64,000 nt of DNA from Marilutibacter penaei (GCF_014145395.1 NZ_JACHTE010000003.1:248001-312000); one strand, 5' to 3'. Positions 26,191 to 35,292 are shown, counted from the first letter of the stretch. Notes: a model not told the origin generated them from the letters alone. Numbers and translations are program-made.

Positions 26191-27030
26191 ATGGACGTCA
26201 ACACGAATGTCACGGACGGGCAGCTGGATGCGGTCCCCACGGAACGCATCCTGGCCCTGAGGCAGGGGCTGGAATGCCACCCAGTGTTCGCGGAGTTGCG
26301 CGACATCCACGCGTTGCGTGCGTTCATGCAGGTGCACGTGTTCGCGGTGTGGGATTTCATGACCCTGGTCAAGCGCCTGCAACGCGACCTGACCTGCGTG
26401 ACCTTGCCGTGGATGCCGCCCGCGGATGCCGCCAGCGCACGCCTGATCAACGACATCGTGCTGGCGGAGGAAAGCGACATCGACCGGAACGGGGTCGCCG
26501 CGAGCCACATGGACCTCTATCTCGAGGCCATGGCCGACGTGGGTGCCTCCACGCGCATGTTCGACGGCTTCCTGGCGCTGCTGCGCGACGGTGTGGACTG
26601 CGATGCCGCGCTGGATCGGATCGACGTGCCCGATTTCGTCCGGGCTTTCGTGCGGGACACCCTGGCGACCGCCCATGGCGGCACGACGCTGCAGGTGATG
26701 GCGAGCTTCCTGTACGGGCGTGAGAACGTGATCCCGGGCATGTTCCAGGGATTGCTCGACCGGTGGAGCCTGAATGTGTCGGCGGCGCCCGGCTTCGTCT
26801 ACTACCTCGAGCGTCATATCGAGCTGGATGCGGACGAGCACGGGCCTGCCGCGGCCCGGATGATCGGGCGGCTGTTGGCGCGACATCCGGACGGCCTGGC
26901 GGTGGCGCGTGAATCCGCCGAGCAGGCGCTGGTGGCCCGCCACCGGCTTTGGGACGGTACTGCGGCGATGCTGCGACGCACGTTGGCCCCGACCGGCGCG
27001 TCGCCTGGGGAGGCACCGGTCCCCGCCTGA
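26191..27030 (+). CDS. DUF3050 heme-oxygenase-like fold protein
   Basis: A 279-residue all-helical protein with the DUF3050 core: LRAFMQVHVFAVWDFMTLVK, a PW segment, LINDIVLAEESD, SHMDLYLEAM and YGRENVIPGMF. The repeated His and Glu residues in helices are compatible with a heme-oxygenase-like diiron oxidase site, but activity is not established for the family as far as I know. GGCGAGGAG precedes the ATG. It follows the hemerythrin gene and converges on the luxI-type gene with only 12 bases between stops, so it may be a quorum-controlled enzyme. Confidence 0.8.
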   Translation: MDVNTNVTDGQLDAVPTERILALRQGLECHPVFAELRDIHALRAFMQVHVFAVWDFMTLVKRLQRDLTCVTLPWMPPADAASARLINDIVLAEESDIDRNGVAASHMDLYLEAMADVGASTRMFDGFLALLRDGVDCDAALDRIDVPDFVRAFVRDTLATAHGGTTLQVMASFLYGRENVIPGMFQGLLDRWSLNVSAAPGFVYYLERHIELDADEHGPAAARMIGRLLARHPDGLAVARESAEQALVARHRLWDGTAAMLRRTLAPTGASPGEAPVPA

Positions 27031-27042
27031 GCACTGCGAGGT

Positions 27043-27651
27043 TCAGGCCGCGCGGGCCAGTTCGGGCGGCCTGCGATGGGCCGCGAGGCGCGCCATGTTG
27101 CACGCGTGCAAGGGCAGTTCGAAGGCCAGGCTCGTGACGTTGCCAATGCGGCAGGTCGGACCCAGGCGCCTGACCTCGAGGGCGAGGCCACGCAGCAGGC
27201 GCTCGAATGCCGTACTGGTTGCGCCGACCACCGACGTGGCACCCCGGGCGTGCGAAAAATGCAGCAGCTCGGCCACCATGGACGCAGGCAGCGGGCCAAA
27301 CCGGGGATGCCGCCCGCCGGCAGTGCGCGCAACCGCGAAACGGCTTACCTCCCAGACCGAGGGGCTGCGCGGCATCGTTCCGGCGCCGATGAGACGGGGG
27401 AACACGTCCCGCAGCATGTTCGGCCCCGTCGTGGGGAGCAGGCGGGCGCACCCGAGTGCGACCGGGCCTTCGTGCGCCACCAGGTAGTGCGGGTCGAGCC
27501 TGTCGAACGCGTCGATCTCCCGCCCCGCATGCACGCGGACCTCCCAGCCGAGCCGACGATGGAATACGTCGGCGCGCAGCCGATGCATGCCATCCACCAA
27601 TGTCGCAGGCAGGCGGGCTTCGCTGCGACGGGCAAGGGTCAGGGTCGGCAT
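27043..27651 (-). CDS. LuxI-family acyl-homoserine-lactone synthase
   Basis: A 202-residue autoinducer synthase that makes acyl-homoserine lactones from SAM and acyl-ACP or acyl-CoA. The invariant residues are present with LuxI spacing: R26, F30, W36, D47, D50, R70, E101 and R104 (LRADVFHRRLGW, REIDAFDRLDP, VWEVSRFAV). The ATG at 27651 has GGAGG eight bases upstream; an ATG at 27666 is possible. It lies downstream of its luxR gene on the same strand, with a lux box between them, which suggests positive feedback. Confidence 0.93.
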   Translation of the reverse strand: MPTLTLARRSEARLPATLVDGMHRLRADVFHRRLGWEVRVHAGREIDAFDRLDPHYLVAHEGPVALGCARLLPTTGPNMLRDVFPRLIGAGTMPRSPSVWEVSRFAVARTAGGRHPRFGPLPASMVAELLHFSHARGATSVVGATSTAFERLLRGLALEVRRLGPTCRIGNVTSLAFELPLHACNMARLAAHRRPPELARAA

Positions 27652-27711
27652 CCCGGCGGCCTCCATGTCGATCGGGACGCACAGGGAAGCGCAGGCTGCC
27701 ATCCCACGCAG

Positions 27712-27727
27712 CTGTCACTTTCGACAG
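27712..27727 (-). promoter_or_regulatory. Lux-box operator (CT-N12-AG)
   Basis: The 16-base element CTGTCACTTTCGACAG has perfect five-base inverted arms (CTGTC/GACAG) and the CT-N12-AG consensus of LuxR-family boxes. Its centre is 68 bases upstream of the luxI start, in the luxR-luxI gap. Confidence 0.75.
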
Positions 27728-27737
27728 GGTGCCGATA

Positions 27738-28499
27738 TCAGTGAGCGGCGATCAGTCCCATGGCGACGGCGCGCGCCACCGCGGCTTGCCGCCCCGAGAC
27801 GCCCAGCTTCTGGCTGGCGTTCTGCATATGGAAAATGACCGTGCGCTCGCTGATCCCGAGCAGCTGGCCGATTTCCCAGCTCGTCTTGCCGGCGGACGCC
27901 CAGTAGAGGGCTTCACGCTCGCGGCGGGTGAGGCGGGGGACGTCGTTGGGCTGGCGGGACGCCGGCGTTGCGCGGCAGTAGCGCCGCGCCTGCTCATGGA
28001 CGAAGTGGGCAAGCAGGTGCAGCTCGGCGGTATGGGCGGCCAGTCGGGGCGCGAGCCAGGCGTGCGCCGCGAATGACATCAGCCCCCAGCCGGCGCCCGG
28101 CCCGTGCAGGGGGATGCTGATGCCCGCGCCCAGGCCGAATTCAGCCGCTTCGCCGAACATCTGCCGCACCCGTCGGGTCCGGGGATCCTGTCCGCGCGCC
28201 AGTTCCTCGCTTGCGCGTGCCCAGTTCAATGGGGTGGCATGGTCGTGGCAGTGCGCCACGATGGGATCGATGCGCAGGTAGTCGCAGGCGAGGTAGTGGT
28301 TGACCCAGCCTTCCGGGTAACCGCCGAGGGTGAACTGTTCACGGCGGTCGTTCACCAGCGGCAGGTCCACCGCGTACAGCCAATACTGCACCCCATACGC
28401 GGCCGCGAGTTCGCCAACGCGCTGGCCGAGTTCCGAGGAAGAAGTGCACCGGGATAGGGTTGCGAACGCCTCCATGGGCGCATGCAAGGGGGGTAGCAT
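27738..28499 (-). CDS. LuxR-family AHL-responsive regulator
   Basis: A 253-residue quorum-sensing regulator. The autoinducer pocket residues W65, Y69, D78, P79 and W93 are each offset by +8 from TraR W57, Y61, D70, P71 and W85, and a Gly follows in FGLGAGISIP. The C-terminal HTH contains LTRREREALYWASAGKTSWE and SERTVIFHMQNASQKLGVS. The ATG at 28499 has AAGGA at good spacing; the upstream ATG at 28547 has none. It is cognate to the adjacent LuxI by position. Confidence 0.94.
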   Translation of the reverse strand: MLPPLHAPMEAFATLSRCTSSSELGQRVGELAAAYGVQYWLYAVDLPLVNDRREQFTLGGYPEGWVNHYLACDYLRIDPIVAHCHDHATPLNWARASEELARGQDPRTRRVRQMFGEAAEFGLGAGISIPLHGPGAGWGLMSFAAHAWLAPRLAAHTAELHLLAHFVHEQARRYCRATPASRQPNDVPRLTRREREALYWASAGKTSWEIGQLLGISERTVIFHMQNASQKLGVSGRQAAVARAVAMGLIAAH

Positions 28500-28684
28500 G
28501 GCAGATCCTTCTGTCGTCGCCGCGAGGAGGGTAGCATCCATACGCATCCGGACCGTTGCGTATGGGATGAAACCCGGCCGTCGGTCACATCCGTGGGCAC
28601 GGGCTCCGGCCCATCAGGTTACAATTGAAACCATTTCCGGCCTACCCGTGCCGGCCCGCCTGCCCCCATCATGAAGGAGCCTCG

Positions 28685-29665
28685 ATGAAGCTGGGAAGTC
28701 TGAAAGAGGGTGGCCGCGACGGCACCCTGATCGTCGTTTCGCGCGACCTTGCCCGCGCCGTGCGCGCCACCGGCATTGCCGACACCCTGCAGCGTGCCCT
28801 GGAGGACTGGTCCAACGTCGCGCCGCGCCTCAATGCCTTGTCGGATGCACTCAACGCAGGGACGGCGGATGCTTCGTTCCCGCTCGAAACCTCGGCGCTG
28901 GCCGCGCCGTTGCCGCGGGCCTACGAGTTCGTGGATGGCAGTGCCTACCTGCCTCACGTGGAGCGCGTCCGGCGCGCCCGCGGCGCCGAGGTACCCGAGA
29001 CCTTTTACACCGACCCGCTGATGTACCAGGCGGTGAGCGCGGGGTTCTACGGTCCCCGTGACCCGGTCAAGGTGCCGAGCGAGGAGTACGGCATCGACCT
29101 CGAGGCCGAGGTGGTGGTGATCACCGACGACGTGCCGATGGCGGTGGAACCCGAGGCGGCCGCCGGCCACATCCAGCTCATTGGCCTGGTCAACGACGTC
29201 AGCCTGCGCAACCTGATCCCCGCCGAGCTGGGCAAGGGGTTCGGGTTCCTGCAGTCGAAGCCGCGCTCGGCGCTCAGCCCGGTGTTCGTCACCCCCGACG
29301 AACTCGGCGATGCCTGGCAGGGCAGCAAGCTGCATCGTCCGATGCTCACCCACATCAACGGGGAGTGGTTCGGCGCACCGGAAGCCGGCGTCGACATGCA
29401 GTTCGACTTCGCCCAGCTGGTCGCGCATGCCGCGAAGACGCGGCCCCTTTCGGCCGGGACCATCGTCGGATCCGGCACCGTGGCCAACGAGGACACCTCC
29501 CTGGGCGCGTCGTGCTTCGCCGAGCGTCGTACGGTGGAAACCCTGGAGCATGGGAAGCCACGGACGCCCTTCATGAAGTTCGGCGACACGGTGCGCATCG
29601 AGATGCTCGATGCGGACGGTGCCAGCATCTTCGGGGCCATCGAGCAGCGCATCGAACGGCCCTGA
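28685..29665 (+). CDS. Fumarylacetoacetate hydrolase (FAH) family enzyme
   Basis: A 326-residue FAH-fold hydrolase. The metal-site region YGIDLEAEVVVITDDVP, LIGLVNDVSLRN and the SKPRSALSPV segment are family features. Followed after 120 bases by maleylacetoacetate isomerase, it most likely cleaves fumarylacetoacetate in tyrosine breakdown. GAAGGAG precedes the ATG at 28685. The gene is divergent from luxR. Confidence 0.9.
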   Translation: MKLGSLKEGGRDGTLIVVSRDLARAVRATGIADTLQRALEDWSNVAPRLNALSDALNAGTADASFPLETSALAAPLPRAYEFVDGSAYLPHVERVRRARGAEVPETFYTDPLMYQAVSAGFYGPRDPVKVPSEEYGIDLEAEVVVITDDVPMAVEPEAAAGHIQLIGLVNDVSLRNLIPAELGKGFGFLQSKPRSALSPVFVTPDELGDAWQGSKLHRPMLTHINGEWFGAPEAGVDMQFDFAQLVAHAAKTRPLSAGTIVGSGTVANEDTSLGASCFAERRTVETLEHGKPRTPFMKFGDTVRIEMLDADGASIFGAIEQRIERP

Positions 29666-29784
29666 AGGGCCGGAACGCACGGGGCGGCAGGGCGGTGGTG
29701 CGGCGGGCCGCGCCGCCGTCCGTTCGACGCGTGCGATAAGCTGGGCGTGGCGTCCCGCCCAGCGAGCCGTACGGAAGAGAACGC

Positions 29785-30453
29785 ATGACCGAGCGACTGC
29801 AGTTGTACTCCTACTGGCGTTCCAGCGCTGCGTACCGCGTGCGCATCGGACTGAACCTCAAGGGGCTCTCCTACGACACCGTCCCCGTTCACCTGGTGCG
29901 GGACGGTGGCGAGCAGCACCAGCCCGCCTTCCGCAACGCCAACCCGCAGGGACTGGTGCCCGTGCTGAAGCACGGGAGCCGCACGTTCCGGCAGTCGATG
30001 GCCATCCTCGAGTACCTGGAGGACGCCTGGCCGTCGCCGTCGCTGCTGCCCTTCGACGCCCGTGACCGGGCGCGGGTGCGCGCCCTGGCCCAGGCCGTGG
30101 CGTGCGAGGTGCACCCCCTGAACAACCTGCGGGTGCTGCAGCACCTGGAGCGGGTGCTGGAGGTGGATGCCGAGGGGCGGGATGCCTGGGTCCGGCACTG
30201 GGTGGACGAGGGTTTCCGCGCCATCGAGGCGATGCTCGTCGACCATCCGTCCACCGGGCGCTTCTGCGAAGGGGAGTCGCCGGGCCTCGCCGACTGTTGC
30301 CTGGTGCCTCAGGTCTACAATGCCCGTCGCTTCAAGGTCGACATGGCGCCGTATCCCACGATCGAGCGCATCGAGCAGGCATGCCTGGCCTTGCCGGCCT
30401 TCGATGCCGCGCGTCCGGAGAACCAGCCCGACGCCCCCGCGGCGGGCACCTGA
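29785..30453 (+). CDS. maiA: Maleylacetoacetate isomerase (zeta-class GST)
   Basis: A 222-residue glutathione-dependent cis-trans isomerase. The zeta-class motif SSAAYRVRIGLNLKGL (residues about 13-28) and the thioredoxin-fold NPQGLVPVL and QSMAILEYLE segments identify it. It acts just before FAH in the homogentisate pathway, consistent with the neighbour. Confidence 0.95.
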   Translation: MTERLQLYSYWRSSAAYRVRIGLNLKGLSYDTVPVHLVRDGGEQHQPAFRNANPQGLVPVLKHGSRTFRQSMAILEYLEDAWPSPSLLPFDARDRARVRALAQAVACEVHPLNNLRVLQHLERVLEVDAEGRDAWVRHWVDEGFRAIEAMLVDHPSTGRFCEGESPGLADCCLVPQVYNARRFKVDMAPYPTIERIEQACLALPAFDAARPENQPDAPAAGT

Positions 30454-30561
30454 TCGCGCATCCAGCGTAATGTCCAGCCTCGCCCGGTGCAGCGCCTCCA
30501 ACGGCGCACCCCGCGGGCAGGGGCCACCCGCGAGGCGGCCCGTGCGTGCGTACCGGGGGCC

Positions 30562-31674
30562 TCAGTGCGACTCGGTGTTGTACATGTCCGCGTAGGGGTC
30601 GTGCTCGCTGCCCGCGCCCTCGGACAAGCGGAACTTCAGGGCGAGGCCGTCGCGCGAATCCGCCGCCTTGAGCGCCTCCTCCATTTCGACCTTGCCTTCC
30701 TTCACCAGGCGGAACAGGCACTGGTCGAAGCTCTCCATGCCTTCCTCCAGCGTCTCTTCCATCGCCTGCTTGATCTCGTGCACCTGGCCGCGGCGCATCA
30801 GGTCGCGGATGTGCGGCGTGTTGATCAGCACCTCGGCGGCGGGCAGGCGTCGCCCGTCCGCGCCGATCACCAGGCGCTGGCTGACCACCGCCTTGAGGTT
30901 GAGCGCCAGGTTCATCAGCACGTTCTTGTGCGCCGACTCGTTGAAGAAGTTCAGGATGCGTTCCAGCGTCTGGTCGGCGTTGTTCGAGTGCAGCGTCGCC
31001 AAACACAGGTGGCCGGTCTCGGCGAAGGCGATCGCCGCCTCCATCGTCGCGGCGTCGAGGATCTCGCCGATCAGGATCACGTCCGGCGCCTCGCGCATCG
31101 CGTTCTTCAGCGCGTTGTGGAAGGCGTGGGTGTCCAGGCCGACCTCACGCTGGTTCACGATCGACTTCTTGTGCTTGTGCAGGTACTCGATCGGGTCCTC
31201 GATGGTGAGGATGTGCCCGGACGTGTTGCTGTTCCGGTAGTCGATCATCGAGGCCAGCGTGGTCGACTTGCCCGAGCCGGTCGAACCGACGATCAGCACC
31301 AGCCCGCGCGGCGCCATGATGATGTTCTTCAGCACCGGCGGCAGCTGCAGCTCTTCGATGCTGGGGATCACGCTGCGGATCGCACGGATCACCATGCCGA
31401 CTTCGCCGCGCTGCTTGAACACGTTGATGCGGAAGCGCCCGGCGTCGGGCAGCGCGATCGCCATGTTCAGCTCGAGGTCGCGTTCGAACGTGGGCACCTG
31501 GCCCTCGTCCATCAGCGAGTAGGCGATCTTCTTGACCATGCCCGGGGGCAGCCCCGTGTTGCCGAGCGGGTACAGTTTGCCTTCGACCTTGATGTAGACC
31601 GGTGCGCCCGTCGTCAGGAACATGTCCGACGCGTTCTTCTCCGTCATCAGCTTCAGGAAATAGCCGATGTCCAT
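30562..31674 (-). CDS. pilU: Type IV pilus retraction ATPase PilU
   Basis: A 370-residue PilT/PilU-type AAA+ ATPase. Walker A is GSTGSGKSTTLA, the Asp box is HILTIEDPIEYLHKHKKS, Walker B is APDVILIGEI and the His box is HLCLATLHSNN. The N-terminus MDIGYFLKLMTEKNASDMFL and the long acidic C-terminus favour PilU over PilT. pilT, usually adjacent, is not beside it in this window. The gene is divergent from the DUF4398 lipoprotein. Confidence 0.94.
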   Translation of the reverse strand: MDIGYFLKLMTEKNASDMFLTTGAPVYIKVEGKLYPLGNTGLPPGMVKKIAYSLMDEGQVPTFERDLELNMAIALPDAGRFRINVFKQRGEVGMVIRAIRSVIPSIEELQLPPVLKNIIMAPRGLVLIVGSTGSGKSTTLASMIDYRNSNTSGHILTIEDPIEYLHKHKKSIVNQREVGLDTHAFHNALKNAMREAPDVILIGEILDAATMEAAIAFAETGHLCLATLHSNNADQTLERILNFFNESAHKNVLMNLALNLKAVVSQRLVIGADGRRLPAAEVLINTPHIRDLMRRGQVHEIKQAMEETLEEGMESFDQCLFRLVKEGKVEMEEALKAADSRDGLALKFRLSEGAGSEHDPYADMYNTESH

Positions 31675-31764
31675 GCCTCAACCCCTTTTCTACTGCTTTG
31701 CGATGGCGGGCCGTTGCAAGCGGGCCACCGGCTTCAGACAATGGCCCGGCGATTTCGCAACCGC

Positions 31765-32157
31765 ATGGCCTCCCCAATGATCCCAAGCTTCGCACAAATC
31801 CGTGGCGCTCTAGTGGCCGCAGTTCTCGCTTCCGGGCTTTCCGCCTGTGCCAGCCTGCCGCCGCCCACGGCCGAACTGGCCGAGGCCCAGCAGGCCATCG
31901 CCCGCGCGTCCGACGCCGATGCCGAGCAGTACGCCGCGCAGGACCTGGCCAGCGCCCGCGAGGCCCTCAGCCGTGCCCAGGCGGCCATGACGGCCGGCCG
32001 TGACGACGACGCCCGCAACCTGGCCCTGGCGGCGGACGCCGATGCCGACCTGGCGCATGCCCGCAGCCGGGCGGCCCAGCTGGACGCGCAGGTCGCGCAG
32101 CGGCGTGCCGAGATCACCCAACTGCAGCAACGCCTGGACCAGGAGGGTGGCCGATGA
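31765..32157 (+). CDS. DUF4398-type lipoprotein
   Basis: A protein of about 130 residues with a signal peptide and the lipobox LSAC. After it comes a helical, Ala/Asp-rich domain with heptad-like repeats (ADADADLAHARSRAAQLDAQ), as in DUF4398 proteins. ATG 31765 is used; 31741 and 31777 are also possible because no strong ribosome site is visible. It overlaps the OmpA-family gene by four bases, and the two probably work together at the envelope. Confidence 0.8.
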   Translation: MASPMIPSFAQIRGALVAAVLASGLSACASLPPPTAELAEAQQAIARASDADAEQYAAQDLASAREALSRAQAAMTAGRDDDARNLALAADADADLAHARSRAAQLDAQVAQRRAEITQLQQRLDQEGGR

Positions 32158-33092
32158 GCGCGCGTGGAGTCCTGTTCAGCCTGCTGCTGGCGGCTCCGTG
32201 GGCCGCCCCCGTCCCCGCGCAGGAGACGTCCGCGCCCACGCTCCAGCAGCGCCTCGACCGGCTCGAAGCCGACCCCGAACTCGCCACCCGCGGCGCGTAT
32301 GAGCGCCTGCAGGCGCGGCAGGCCCTGGAGGCGCTCGACGCGGCCTCCAGCCGCAATCGCGAAGCGGCCCGCTACGTCGCCGAGCGCCGGGTGAGCATCG
32401 CCGAGCTCGCGGCCCGCAACCAGACCCTCCAGGACGAACTGGTCGAGCTTGATGCACGTCGCAGCGCGTTGCTGGTCGAGGCCAGCCGCCGCGACGCCGA
32501 GCAGGCGCGTGCGGAGGCCGAGCGCCTTCGCATCCAGGCGCAGATCCAGGCCGAGGAAGCGGCGCGCCTGCGCCAGCAGACCGAGGCCGGCGAGGCGGCG
32601 ATGGCTGACGTCGAGAACGCACTGCAGGGCGTTGCGGGCGTCGAGGCGGCCCGGTTGGAAGCGGCCCGCAAGCGCGAGGCCGAACTGGCTCGCCAGGAGG
32701 CCGAACTGATGGCCGGCGGCAGCCTCCCGCCGTCCCGGCACGATCGCCGCGGCGAAGTGTTCACGTTGTCCGGCGAAGCCTTCGCCACCGGGCGGGCCGC
32801 CCTGACGCCCGCCGCGGAAGTCAGCGCGCGGGCGTTGGCCACCTACCTGCAGGCCGACGGCGGCCGCGCGCGGGTCCGCGTCGAGGGGCACACCGACAAT
32901 CAGGGCGACCCCTCCGCGAACGAGGCCCTGTCGCTGCGTCGCGCACAGGTCGTGGCCGATGCACTGGTCGCCGGTGGGGTCGATCCGGCCCGCCTCCAGG
33001 TCCAGGGGCTGGGGGATGCGCAGCCGGTGGCGGACAACGCATCGGCCGACGGCCAGGCCCGCAATCGCCGCGTGGAAGTCATCGTAAAGTGA
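32154..33092 (+). CDS. OmpA-family peptidoglycan-binding protein with coiled coil
   Basis: A 312-residue exported protein with a signal peptide ending near VPAQ. A long Glu/Arg/Ala coiled coil covers residues about 70-190. A C-terminal OmpA domain carries RVEGHTDNQGDPSANEALSL and GDAQPVADNASADGQARNRR, the peptidoglycan-binding motif. It likely tethers the envelope together with the preceding lipoprotein. Confidence 0.9.
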   Translation: MSARGVLFSLLLAAPWAAPVPAQETSAPTLQQRLDRLEADPELATRGAYERLQARQALEALDAASSRNREAARYVAERRVSIAELAARNQTLQDELVELDARRSALLVEASRRDAEQARAEAERLRIQAQIQAEEAARLRQQTEAGEAAMADVENALQGVAGVEAARLEAARKREAELARQEAELMAGGSLPPSRHDRRGEVFTLSGEAFATGRAALTPAAEVSARALATYLQADGGRARVRVEGHTDNQGDPSANEALSLRRAQVVADALVAGGVDPARLQVQGLGDAQPVADNASADGQARNRRVEVIVK

Positions 33093-33483
33093 ATTGAATC
33101 AATAGCTTGGCGAGCTCTGGTCGAGACGATTCAGGGCCGCGCAAGGCCCCTGAACCGCTCGTCGCCCGCAGCGGGCGGCCACCTTGCCGGGTCGGGACGG
33201 GAGGAGTAGGGTCTGAGTTCCAGCCGGTTGGTTTCCGTCTGGCGATGAGCCTGATCCGATGACGCATCCGCTCCTGCCACCTGCTTTCGTCGTCCCCGAC
33301 AGGGTGGCGATGGGGGTGCGCAAGGGCGGGAAGCACCTGGTGCCGCGTCCCCGGGTCCGTCCCGCGAGCGACCTGCATTTCGAACGCCTCGGCCCGCTGG
33401 CCGGGGCGTTCTGCATTTGCGGGCCCTTCTGCAGCCCGGCCGCTGGGCCGGACTTCCCTCACCTGCTGTAAGGAGGTTTCCAC
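33093..33483. other. Gap between the OmpA-family gene and the DUF465 gene
   Basis: This 391-base gap contains no convincing gene. A strong hairpin at 33383-33410 (stem AACGCCTCGGCC, loop CGCT, one G-T pair) may end the OmpA transcript. A short frame at 33259-33471 lacks family features and a ribosome site. Confidence 0.6.
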
Positions 33484-33705
33484 ATGTTTGAAGAACAGCC
33501 CCAGCCCGAAATCGATGCCATGATGAAGGCCAACCCCGAGTTCAAGCAGCTTTACCAGCGCCATCGGCTGCTCGACAAGAAGGTGAACGATGCCGAGCTG
33601 GGCGTCCTGCCCATCGACGACGTAACGCTGGGCCAGATGAAGCGCGAGAAACTCGCGGCCAAGGATCGCCTGCTGCGGCTCTACGACGCCGAGCATCGAC
33701 ACTGA
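33484..33705 (+). CDS. DUF465 (YdcH-family) small protein
   Basis: A 73-residue charged helical protein. NPEFKQLYQRHRLLDKKVND and LKREK-like (MKREKLAAKDRLLRL) segments are typical of DUF465. A perfect AAGGAGG lies before the ATG, so it is probably well expressed. Its function is unknown. Confidence 0.9.
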   Translation: MFEEQPQPEIDAMMKANPEFKQLYQRHRLLDKKVNDAELGVLPIDDVTLGQMKREKLAAKDRLLRLYDAEHRH

Positions 33706-33764
33706 CGTTTCCCTTCGCCGCGGCGGGCTTTTCCTCGTCGGTGCCCGCCGCACGCGAACCCGGA

Positions 33765-33798
33765 GCCGCCGCGGCTGTCGTCCGACAGCCGCGGCGGC
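33765..33798. terminator. Long perfect hairpin after the DUF465 gene
   Basis: A perfect 16-base inverted repeat (GCCGCCGCGGCTGTCG and its complement) with a two-base centre lies 60 bases after the DUF465 stop and 118 bases before the next gene. There is no T-run. It is a likely terminator. Confidence 0.6.
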
Positions 33799-33915
33799 GG
33801 GCCGGACCCCTTCTCCATTGCCTGTGTTGTTTGATCGGCCCCTGCACGGTGCGCCGGTTAGAATCCCGGTGCCCGCCGCCCCCGAGGCAGCGCCCGGACC
33901 CGGAAATCGCACCCC

Positions 33916-35292
33916 ATGCCCATCCACGCTTCCGTACTCGACCTGATCGGCCAGACGCCGATCGTCAAGGCCCAGCATCTCGACACCGGGCCCTGCCAGC
34001 TCTACTTCAAGCTCGAATCGCAGAACCCGGGAGGGTCGATCAAGGACCGCATCGGTCTGAAGATGATCGAGGCCGCCGAGGCCCGCGGCGACATCAAGCC
34101 CGGCGACGTCCTGGTCGAGGGCACCGCCGGCAATACCGGCATCGGCCTGGCGCTGGTCGCCCAGCAGAAGGGCTACAGGCTGCTGCTGGTGGTCCCCGAC
34201 AAGATGAGCCGGGAGAAGATCTTCAACCTGAAGGCCATGGGCGCGCAGGTGCTCCTCACCCGCTCGGACGTCGCCAAGGGCCACCCGGACTATTACCAGG
34301 ACATGGCCGAGCGGATCGCCCGCGAAACGCCGGGCGCCTACTTCATCAACCAGTTCGGCAACCCGGACAATCCGGCCGCGCACGAGCACGGCACCGGCCC
34401 CGAGATCCTCGCGCAGATGGCCGAAGCCGGTGGCCTGGACGCGATCGTGTTCGGCTGCGGCAGCTCGGGCACCATGAGCGGCCTCTCGAAGTGCTTCGCC
34501 ACGCAGTCCCCGGGCACCGAGCTGATCCTCGCCGATCCGGTCGGTTCGATCCTCGAGGAATACGTCAACCGCGGCACGCTGTCGGAAAAGTCCGCGAGCT
34601 GGATGGTGGAAGGCATCGGCGAGGATTTCCTGCCGACGATCTCCGACTTCAGCCGGGTCACGAAGGCCTACGCGATCGACGACCGCGAAAGCTTCCTGAC
34701 TGCCCGCGCGCTGCTCGAGAAGGAGGGCATCCTGGGCGGTTCGTCGACCGGTACGCTCGTGGCCGCCGCGCTGCGCTACTGCCGCGAGCAGACCACGCCG
34801 AAGAACGTGCTGGTGTTCGTCTGCGACACCGGCAACAAGTACCTGTCCAAGATGTACAACGACTACTGGATGCTGGACAACGGCTTCCTGGAGCGTGACC
34901 CGAGCGGCGACCTGCGCGACCTGGTCCTGCGCCCCTATTCCCAGCGGGACACGGTCGTCGTTGGCCCGGCGGACCTGCTGGTGACGGCCTGGCAGCGCAT
35001 GAAGCTGTACGACGTGTCCCAGTTGCCGGTCATGGATGGCGACGCCATCGTCGGCATCGTCGACGAGAGCGACGTGCTGCTGCACGTCTACGGTGACGAA
35101 GCCCGCTTCCGCGACCCGGTGTCGACCGCCATGGTCAGCAAGCTGGACAAGGTGCCGGTATCGGCGCCGATCGAATCGCTGCTCCCGATCTTCGACCGGG
35201 GCCATGTGGCCATCGTGATGGACGGCGAGCATTTCGTCGGCCTGATCACCCGGATCGACCTGCTGAACTACCTGCGGAGGCGGGTGCAGTAA
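33916..35292 (+). CDS. Cystathionine beta-synthase with C-terminal CBS pair
   Basis: A 458-residue PLP enzyme condensing homocysteine with serine. The PLP lysine is K43 in GGSIKDRIG, and the phosphate loop is EGTAGNTGIG. Residues about 340-458 form a pair of CBS domains (QLPVMDGDAIVGIVDESDVL, EHFVGLITRIDLL), usually regulatory. It is followed by the gamma-synthase/lyase gene, giving a reverse transsulfuration pair from homocysteine to cysteine. Confidence 0.94.
   Translation: MPIHASVLDLIGQTPIVKAQHLDTGPCQLYFKLESQNPGGSIKDRIGLKMIEAAEARGDIKPGDVLVEGTAGNTGIGLALVAQQKGYRLLLVVPDKMSREKIFNLKAMGAQVLLTRSDVAKGHPDYYQDMAERIARETPGAYFINQFGNPDNPAAHEHGTGPEILAQMAEAGGLDAIVFGCGSSGTMSGLSKCFATQSPGTELILADPVGSILEEYVNRGTLSEKSASWMVEGIGEDFLPTISDFSRVTKAYAIDDRESFLTARALLEKEGILGGSSTGTLVAAALRYCREQTTPKNVLVFVCDTGNKYLSKMYNDYWMLDNGFLERDPSGDLRDLVLRPYSQRDTVVVGPADLLVTAWQRMKLYDVSQLPVMDGDAIVGIVDESDVLLHVYGDEARFRDPVSTAMVSKLDKVPVSAPIESLLPIFDRGHVAIVMDGEHFVGLITRIDLLNYLRRRVQ

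Noticed and set aside
25304-28499. Integrated mobile element at tRNA-Gln
   Set aside because: No integrase, transposase or repeat of the tRNA 3' end was found, so only an accessory region is claimed.
33259-33471. Short plus-strand frame before the DUF465 gene
   Set aside because: No ribosome site, no family and a Pro/Arg-rich translation; it also covers a hairpin.
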